Source of the DNA: Verrucomicrobiota bacterium
GTDB taxonomy: Bacteria > Verrucomicrobiota > Verrucomicrobiia > Limisphaerales > UBA9464
Assembly (NCBI GenBank): GCA_947464705.1
Contig: CANHYD010000048.1
Location: 1-10,807 of the forward strand
DNA length: 10,807 bases
Reading direction: 5' to 3'
Numbering within the stretch: position 1 is the stretch's first letter; each line of letters opens with the position of its first letter. The notes under the pieces were generated by a model. It searched no databases, was not told where the DNA came from, and saw nothing but the letters and a program-made list of their open reading frames with translations. This document shows positions 6,351-10,807 of this stretch, piece by piece. Position numbers and translations under genes: made by a program.

Positions 6351-7780
6351 TTGAGGCGGATCGCCGTGACCACAAGGGGTGACAGCGGACTCACAGAGCG
6401 AACAAGGATCAAGTTAGTGGATTTGGGATCAACGGCAACTTCGGCCTGCTGGGTATTCGGAGCTGAGACCCGGAGCTTGCCATCCACCGGAGTGGGAAAG
6501 GAGCAATACTGGAACTCCTTGGGGAGTGTCGTCCAAGTGCGGGTATCGGAAATATTGACGGCCGCCTGAGTGGCCGCCGTCGCCAGCATCGACACCAACC
6601 CCGCCACGGAACCGCCTTGCTCCTCCGCCGTCTTGTTGACGAAGTAGGCGGCCGTTGCCTTGACCGTGGTGGACATCAAGGTCTTGGTGACGATGGTCGG
6701 TAATTCGTTGCGGAACGCCTGCCCAATCACGCTGTCCATGCTGGCGAGCGGTACGGTGGACTCGGTGCCAGCCGACGACGAAATGCTCAGCGGCGCGATG
6801 TAGTTGGGATTGAATTCCAACGTCGGCAACGCGACTCCGACATAGGGCACCCGGTTGGCCCCAACGATGAGGAGCGGTATATCGATGCGGAACTGATCAC
6901 GGTGCGGGGCGCTGCCCGTTTCAAAGATCACGAACGTCCGGGGCGGCACCGGTTCGCCGTTGGCCGCCTTTTCCGTCAACGCTTTGTCGGCATCGATGTA
7001 CTTGTTGGAACCCGACATTCCCTGAACCCGTTCAAAGGATTTTCGGGCCCGCTCCAAATCGCTACCTCCGGTGGACAAGCTCAGGAAATAAAGCCCATCG
7101 AGGTAGACCGGAAACGGATTGGCATAATCGGCATACGCCTTCAATTGATCCAAGGCTCCGTATCTCTTGGACATCTCTCCACGAACCCCCGGATCGGTTT
7201 GGGCTTTCTGGACACTTTGGTATTCGCCGGACTTTTCGGCGGCGGCCGACTCGATCTCCTTCTGATCGCGCTCAATGCGCTTGCGGTTGTTGTCCACCGC
7301 ATCCTGCTGTCGTTGATAGGCTCGCAGCAGTTCTGGGCGGGCCTTCTCGGCCTCACCCAATTGGAGGTGGTTCAAGGCTTTGTAGGTACTCACCAGCACC
7401 TTGTCATAATCGCGGCCCGTGTAGGGAAGATTCGCCTGATTCGAAAGCAGCGCTCCCGCCTCGCGCGAGACGCTGGTCTTGGCCTTCTCATCGTACCGGT
7501 TGATGAGATCATCGGCCTGCTGAAAGGCCGCCTGGCTCTCAGCGATCTTGCCAGCCGCCCTCAGCGCCATTGCCTGCTCCAGGCGGTATACCAAAGCGTC
7601 CTTGCCACCCTGAGCCTTGTCGGCCTTGCGCGTGTAATCGGCGGCAGCGGCGTCTAGTTGGCCACTGCTCCAAAGGCTCTTGGTCTCGGAGGTCTTTTGT
7701 TGGTAGGTCTGACAACCGGTCAGCAGAAACACCGCGGACAATACGACCAAAGCCATCCGGCCTGCTTGGAAAGAAAACAT
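6347..7780 (-). CDS. COG3014-like lipoprotein with N-terminal helical (TPR-like) repeats
   Basis: A 477-residue predicted lipoprotein: signal peptide with lipobox LTGC (Cys23), then Gln. Residues about 30-270 are helical and TPR-like (paired helices around 33-55, 62-98, 125-160, with Lys/Glu-rich probable coiled coil at about 155-195, and a repeat at 238-255). The C-terminal half is a distinct domain with TFVIFETGSAPHRDQFRIDIP (282-302), PYVGVALPTLEF (312-323), SVIGQAFRNELPTIVTKTL (350-368) and SDTRTWTTLPKEFQY (411-425), patterns I recall from the uncharacterised COG3014 family. The Met at residue 9 is a possible alternative start that still leaves a signal peptide. The gene lies between the CsgG/FlgT-like gene (61-base gap) and the ycfL-like gene (4-base overlap). 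A scaffold role at the inner face of the outer membrane is inferred only from repeats and context. Confidence 0.78.
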   Translation of the reverse strand: MFSFQAGRMALVVLSAVFLLTGCQTYQQKTSETKSLWSSGQLDAAAADYTRKADKAQGGKDALVYRLEQAMALRAAGKIAESQAAFQQADDLINRYDEKAKTSVSREAGALLSNQANLPYTGRDYDKVLVSTYKALNHLQLGEAEKARPELLRAYQRQQDAVDNNRKRIERDQKEIESAAAEKSGEYQSVQKAQTDPGVRGEMSKRYGALDQLKAYADYANPFPVYLDGLYFLSLSTGGSDLERARKSFERVQGMSGSNKYIDADKALTEKAANGEPVPPRTFVIFETGSAPHRDQFRIDIPLLIVGANRVPYVGVALPTLEFNPNYIAPLSISSSAGTESTVPLASMDSVIGQAFRNELPTIVTKTLMSTTVKATAAYFVNKTAEEQGGSVAGLVSMLATAATQAAVNISDTRTWTTLPKEFQYCSFPTPVDGKLRVSAPNTQQAEVAVDPKSTNLILVRSVSPLSPLVVTAIRLK

Positions 7781-7821
7781 GGATTCGAGGGTTTGCTAGG
7801 TTCGATGGGGCTGGATGGAAG

Positions 7822-7838
7822 CGGCTAACGACCAGCCG
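7822..7838 (-). other. Small intercistronic hairpin after the CsgG/FlgT-like gene
   Basis: Arms CGGCT and AGCCG with a seven-base loop lie in the 61-base gap, three bases after the upstream stop codon. There is no T-run, so it is not an intrinsic terminator. It may stabilise or punctuate the operon mRNA, or be chance in GC-rich sequence. Confidence 0.25.
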
Positions 7839-7841
7839 AGG

Positions 7842-8711
7842 TCATTTCCTCAGAATCGCTCCCTCGGCAATACCGCGATCCTCCAGAATCGAGGCCTTTG
7901 AGAACTTCGGCAGCACGTCGGTGATGCGCACCTTACCAATCTCTACCTCTTCTTTGCCGAGAACCTCCTGGGTATCGGGATCGATCAATTCTTTCCCGAC
8001 TGCGAAGACGCGCAGCACTTGGTCAGCCACCACGCCGGATCCCTCGCCCCGATTTACGGTCACGGTCTTGTCGGTCTTGGCGATGATCTTCACCGGAAAG
8101 ATCACGTCCACCACCTGCGTCGCTGCCCAATCGGCCGAATCCTTCACCACGGTTCGTATCAACGCATCGGTGATCTCGGCATCGTTGCTCGCCTCATTGA
8201 GGGTCTGCTGAGCATCGGTGGAACTGATGGATTTGGAGGTGGATTCCAGCAGCTTGCCCGAGGCCGTCTCGTAGATCTTAGTGATCAGAGACAAACGGAC
8301 GGTCCGCTTGGTGAGCGTCGTGTTGCTGATCTTCTGCTCCAAGCGCTGGGTCTGATCGTCATAATCATCCACCGTGAGCACCGTCAGGTATTTGGTATCG
8401 GCTAGATTGAAGCCCTTTTGCTTATCGGGATTCAAGGCGCGGGCCTTGTCATCATCGGTAATGAGGTCCTTGAGATCACTGCGGACCACCACCTGAAACT
8501 TGCGCGTCGTCTGGATGCTGTTGTTGAACTGATCCATCAAGGACTGCGCCATTTGCTCAGCCGAAAGGGTCTTGCGGACGTTGGAAAGCTTGGTCGCGAC
8601 AGCCGGGGTCACCTTGACAGCAGCAACCGCAATGGTTTCGCGCTGTGCAACAGCGGTCAATGTGGCGGCCCACCCACCGAGCAACAACAAGAGTCGGAAC
8701 AAGGAATTCAT
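7842..8711 (-). CDS. Exported CsgG-like protein with FlgT C-terminal-like domain
   Basis: A 289-residue exported protein. The signal peptide (1-22) ends ALTAVA-type, with likely signal peptidase I cleavage after AVA (20-22); there is no lipobox Cys. Residues about 24-205 resemble CsgG/LpoB-type domains: ETIAVAAVKVTP opening strand, FQVVVRSDLKDL (72-83, the typical RSDL helix start), TKYLTVLTVDDYDD (106-119), and the strand VRLSLITKIYETASGKLL (138-155). Residues about 205-289 resemble the C-terminal domain of the flagellar H-ring protein FlgT: VTVNRGEGSGVVADQVLRVF, DPDTQEVLG, IGKVRITDVLPKFSKA. The frame is open further upstream to 8942, but that part is antisense-like low-quality sequence overlapping the previous gene; the Met at 8711 begins a clean signal peptide. 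No flagellar or curli genes are nearby, so neither system is claimed. Second gene of the cluster. Confidence 0.7.
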   Translation of the reverse strand: MNSLFRLLLLLGGWAATLTAVAQRETIAVAAVKVTPAVATKLSNVRKTLSAEQMAQSLMDQFNNSIQTTRKFQVVVRSDLKDLITDDDKARALNPDKQKGFNLADTKYLTVLTVDDYDDQTQRLEQKISNTTLTKRTVRLSLITKIYETASGKLLESTSKSISSTDAQQTLNEASNDAEITDALIRTVVKDSADWAATQVVDVIFPVKIIAKTDKTVTVNRGEGSGVVADQVLRVFAVGKELIDPDTQEVLGKEEVEIGKVRITDVLPKFSKASILEDRGIAEGAILRK

Positions 8712-8740
8712 CGTCGAAAAAGGCGTAATTGGGAGTGCGA

Positions 8741-9898
8741 TTAATTGCGGTTCCGGATCTGCAGGGTGGCTCCGTCGTACAGAGACTTGCCGTTGATCTG
8801 GATTTTGCTGTCCTCCCGGACATCCACCCGGTAGCCGCTTTGTTCGAGCATCTTGGCAAAACCCTCCACCGCCTTGACCTGAGAATCGGTCAACTTTCGA
8901 TTCACCTCCACGGCCTGAAGGAACGCGATGTTGTCCTTCCATCGCGCGTAACCCGCCTCGCTCATCTGCAGCGCTGGGCGCAGCTTGAGGCCGGTCACGG
9001 GATTGATGGTTTGCTCCACGGTGCCAAACCCGGGTCGCGTCAGACGCATTTTATGAAAGCCAGGCGCCAATCGTACGGTCGCTGGGGTCGTTCCGACGAG
9101 CACGCCATCCATCTCAATACTGACGTCGCCCAAAACCACATCCAACGATCCAGAACTCCCCTTGGTCACTGAACCGTCAGGCCCAACCCGCAAGTCCGGC
9201 AGCTGCAGTGGGTTCTGGGTGAGGTCCACTGGGATGGAAGAAACGCTGATCTCGATCGACGACGGCCGGGGCACTTCTGCCTTGGCGACTTGAAGCACTT
9301 TTTCCGGGAACGCTTGGAGAACCCGGATGACGGCGTCGTCGACCAGTTGACTGTAGATCTCCGAGGAGTCGATTCCGGCGGTCTGAGTACCCCGAATGTT
9401 CCTGGAAACCCGAATGCTATCACCGGCCAACGCCCCGCCTTCTGCCGCTTCGGCAATCTTGTAAGAGACCCGCAACACGTGGTTGTGACTGGTCAACTGG
9501 AGAGTTCCGTCGTTGAAGGTGCGTTCTTCTCGTGTGACCGACGACAATGAAGCGAGAACAATCCAATCCACCCCCAACGACTGCGCCAATCGCAAGGCGG
9601 ATGTCCTCTCTGAGAGCAGCGCATCCAACTGGGCACCGGCGCCTTCCTTGGCAATCGCGTCGGTCACCAACTGCCGCCCTATCAACACCAGGCCCTGACC
9701 GGTTGCTCGACTGGACAATTGGTCTTCCAGTTGGGATGACAATTTCTTGAACTCATCACCCGCTCGATTCTCGACGAGCAGGGCCGCTCTTCGAGCGCTT
9801 GGTTTCGATGCAAACTCCTGGCCCACCAAAACCAGGCTGAGACCCAAGAGTGAAATCGCCCAAATCCACACTGAAAACATGCGACGCAATCGCTTCAT
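8741..9898 (-). CDS. Exported CsgG-like protein with PEGA domain
   Basis: A 385-residue protein with N-terminal KRLRR followed by a hydrophobic stretch (about 9-26), either a signal peptide cleaved near LVG-QE or a membrane anchor. Residues 36-205 have the look of a CsgG/LpoB/TolB-N-type domain: RRAALLVENRAG opening strand, VLIGRQLVTDAI (71-82), SALRLAQSLGVDWIVLASL (100-118), VLRVSYKIAEAAEGGALAGDS (141-161). A PEGA domain follows at about 256-310 (GDVSIEMDGVLVGTTPATVRLAPGFHKMRL pattern), a small beta domain common in surface-layer and envelope proteins. The last 75 residues are two helices plus a short beta piece, unrecognised. The frame extends to 10372, but that extension is antisense to the lipoprotein gene opposite; the Met at 9898 opens the signal peptide. 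First gene of the five-gene cluster, 29 bases before the next gene. Confidence 0.68.
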   Translation of the reverse strand: MKRLRRMFSVWIWAISLLGLSLVLVGQEFASKPSARRAALLVENRAGDEFKKLSSQLEDQLSSRATGQGLVLIGRQLVTDAIAKEGAGAQLDALLSERTSALRLAQSLGVDWIVLASLSSVTREERTFNDGTLQLTSHNHVLRVSYKIAEAAEGGALAGDSIRVSRNIRGTQTAGIDSSEIYSQLVDDAVIRVLQAFPEKVLQVAKAEVPRPSSIEISVSSIPVDLTQNPLQLPDLRVGPDGSVTKGSSGSLDVVLGDVSIEMDGVLVGTTPATVRLAPGFHKMRLTRPGFGTVEQTINPVTGLKLRPALQMSEAGYARWKDNIAFLQAVEVNRKLTDSQVKAVEGFAKMLEQSGYRVDVREDSKIQINGKSLYDGATLQIRNRN

Positions 9899-10142
9899 AT
9901 CAACGGAGTGCTGCTGACGGAACCCACTCAGAACCCTTGGGTTTGATGCCCTCGGAATCATCCTAGAGACTAGGGATAAGGCAATTCCCTCACAAAAACG
10001 AGGATATTCTTGGATTGACCCGAGCAAATCCAGAAACATCCGCTGGCAAACCTGGCCCTTCTCAGATCGAAAGGAACCGCCCCCCTTCGGCAAGATTGCG
10101 CCGCGCACAGAATCACTTACCCTCAACCGATTGCCACGCTGC
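9899..10142. promoter_or_regulatory. Divergent intergenic region with possible promoter of the five-gene cluster
   Basis: This 244-base gap separates the leftward cluster from the rightward lipoprotein gene and should hold both promoters. On the - strand a weak sigma70-like pair is possible: TTGTGA (9995-9990) and TAGTCT (9972-9967) with a 17-base spacer, four and three matches of six to consensus. An inverted repeat CCTAG-AGA-CTAGG (9962-9974) covers the putative -10, and AGGGA/TCCCT (9972-9976/9986-9990) lies next to it. On the + strand TTGACC at 10015 has no convincing partner -10. Upstream of both starts no Shine-Dalgarno is present. Confidence 0.3.
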
Positions 10143-10502
10143 ATGACTCGCCACTCCACTCTTCGACCTCTAGGAATAGCCTTAATCCTCACTGCTTTCA
10201 TTGGTTGCGCCTCCGATCCCAATCGGCCGGGAGTTACCGACCCTCGCCAACCTGGCCCTGCTGTGGGACATGTGGTCGGAGCAACGGTGGGTGCCGTGGG
10301 AGGAAACGCGGTGGGCGCAGTGGTGGGAGTCGCAGAGGGAACAGCAAGCGCCGCCAGAATTCCGTTCAACAATACGCGAAGGGTGGTCCGTCAGTGGCGT
10401 CAAGAGACCACGTCCGATGGGCGAACCATTCAGGTTCCGGTCGATATTGAGGTGGACTCCTTCGGTCGCCCGATCAAAGCGCCCAAAAGCGTCAGCAAAT
10501 AG
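10143..10502 (+). CDS. Small glycine-zipper lipoprotein
   Basis: A 119-residue lipoprotein precursor. The signal peptide ends LTAFIGC, with Cys22 as lipidation site (Phe at -3 is unusual), followed by Ala-Ser-Asp. After a Pro-rich stretch (26-39) comes a glycine zipper at 42-66, with Gly at exactly every fourth residue seven times, as in membrane-inserting GxxxG helices of Rick_17kDa/SlyB-type outer-membrane lipoproteins. The tail (75-119) is polar and basic (RRVVRQWRQETTSDGRTIQV), probably periplasmic. An in-frame TTG at 10131 would add four residues; the ATG at 10143 gives the better signal peptide. It diverges from the five-gene envelope cluster. Function unknown; a role in envelope stability is only an analogy with SlyB. 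Confidence 0.72.
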   Translation: MTRHSTLRPLGIALILTAFIGCASDPNRPGVTDPRQPGPAVGHVVGATVGAVGGNAVGAVVGVAEGTASAARIPFNNTRRVVRQWRQETTSDGRTIQVPVDIEVDSFGRPIKAPKSVSK

Positions 10503-10582
10503 CCTGTTAGGCGTTTATTTCCTCCGGACGGGTAGAATCGGGGCGTTCGATTGGCCCCAAGCACAGCGTTAGGGCCCTCGTC

Positions 10583-10609
10583 AGGACGGTCTGTCCTGCA
10601 TTTTGCAGG
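10583..10609. other. Two mutually exclusive small hairpins downstream of the lipoprotein gene
   Basis: AGGAC (10583-10587) can pair with GTCCT (10593-10597), and CCTGCA (10595-10600) can pair with TGCAGG (10604-10609); they share bases 10595-10597, so only one can form at a time. The rest of the gap 10503-10719 shows no gene or repeat. A weak terminator for the lipoprotein gene or chance are both possible. Confidence 0.25.
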
Positions 10610-10719
10610 CTATTGCATTCTTGAGAAATAATGCGGATAGCCGAGGCGAGTCCTCTGGGTCGGCTTATCAGCCAATCTGCGAAGACGGGAATCCGCCCAA
10701 ACCCGTCCAAACCAAATGA

Positions 10720-10752
10720 AAAAAGCCGGACTTTTTTGGAGTCCGGCTTTTA
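10720..10752 (-). terminator. Strong, near-symmetric rho-independent terminator after 5S rRNA
   Basis: A perfect 12-base stem (10721-10732 with 10740-10751, core GCCGGACT/AGTCCGGC) has a seven-base loop and A-runs and T-runs flanking both sides. Read on the - strand it follows the 5S rRNA within a few bases and runs into TTTTTT-CATTT, so it terminates the rRNA operon. The matching T-run on the + strand means it can also stop transcripts arriving from the lipoprotein gene. Confidence 0.93.
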
Positions 10753-10754
10753 AA

Positions 10755-10807
10755 GGTTTGGCGGCTACCTACTCTCGCGCAAGCTATACATGCACTACCA
10801 TCGGCAA
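10755..10807 (-). rRNA. rrf: 5S ribosomal RNA, 3' portion, truncated by window edge
   Basis: Read on the - strand, the last 53 bases match the 3' half of bacterial 5S rRNA: the conserved GATGGTAGTG block, a helix-IV arm, the GCGAGAGTAGG block, and a GCCGCCAAACC end that would pair with the missing 5' end. The 5' half (some 60 bases), and presumably 23S and 16S, lie beyond the right edge. The 3' boundary is set at the base where helix I should end and may be off by one or two bases. A strong terminator follows directly. Confidence 0.93.

Noticed and set aside
6902..7657. + strand open frame (251 codons) opposite the COG3014-like gene
   Set aside because: Antisense shadow with no domain; the - strand frame has a lipobox and family motifs.
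8712..8942. N-terminal extension of the CsgG/FlgT-like protein
   Set aside because: It overlaps the preceding gene in another frame and removes the clean signal peptide that begins at 8711.
9899..10372. N-terminal extension of the PEGA protein, rich in Pro-Thr-Ala
   Set aside because: It is the antisense of the glycine-zipper coding sequence and would bury the signal peptide of the PEGA protein.
10503..10719. A tRNA or small protein gene between the lipoprotein and 5S terminator
   Set aside because: No cloverleaf with TTC-loop and acceptor stem could be built, and the only open frame (- strand, 10507-10710) has no start context or family resemblance.
1..10807. Mobile element, CRISPR array, toxin-antitoxin, phage or integrase genes
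   Set aside because: No transposase, integrase, regularly spaced repeats, or terminal inverted repeats could be found; gene content looks like stable chromosome.

Overview
The window reads as a GC-rich chromosomal segment of a diderm (outer-membrane) bacterium. Four probable lipoproteins, an LpoB/YcfL pair and CsgG-like periplasmic proteins point to a Gram-negative envelope. The style of the KARI and of the LpoB/YcfL/COG3014-type genes, together with the lack of Shine-Dalgarno sequences at all the starts I checked, suggests the Verrucomicrobiota/PVC group. That placement is an inference from memory of these families, and no species can be named.

Layout, left half (+ strand): the 3' bulk of ilvC (ketol-acid reductoisomerase, about four codons missing at the window edge) ends in a strong rho-independent terminator. 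It is followed by a DTW-domain tRNA aminocarboxypropyltransferase-type gene, a UvrD/PcrA-type superfamily 1A helicase, and a family-2 SAM-dependent O-methyltransferase. These are ordinary metabolic, RNA-modification and DNA-repair genes with short gaps. The most unusual point is that the helicase ends in a disordered acidic Asp-Pro tail closing with a copy of the SSB C-terminal tip (DDGDVPF).

Layout, right half (- strand): a tight five-gene cluster runs leftward from 9898 to 5280. In transcription order it encodes an exported CsgG-like protein with a PEGA domain, an exported CsgG-like protein with a FlgT-C-like tail, a COG3014-like helical-repeat lipoprotein, a YcfL (DUF1425) lipoprotein, and the lipoprotein LpoB. 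In E. coli LpoB is the outer-membrane activator of the peptidoglycan synthase PBP1B and is encoded next to YcfL. Here the pair sits inside a larger set in which three of five products appear to share the LpoB/CsgG/TolB-N type of fold. This is the best candidate in the window for a little-described system: an envelope or cell-wall-synthesis assembly. All inter-gene gaps are 61 nt or less, and one junction is an ATGA overlap.

Right edge: diverging from the cluster is a small lipoprotein with a perfectly four-spaced glycine zipper (+ strand). The window then ends in the 3' half of a 5S rRNA on the - strand with its strong terminator, so an rRNA operon lies just outside. No mobile elements, CRISPR arrays, tRNAs or integrases are visible, and there is no gene-free stretch over 300 bases.
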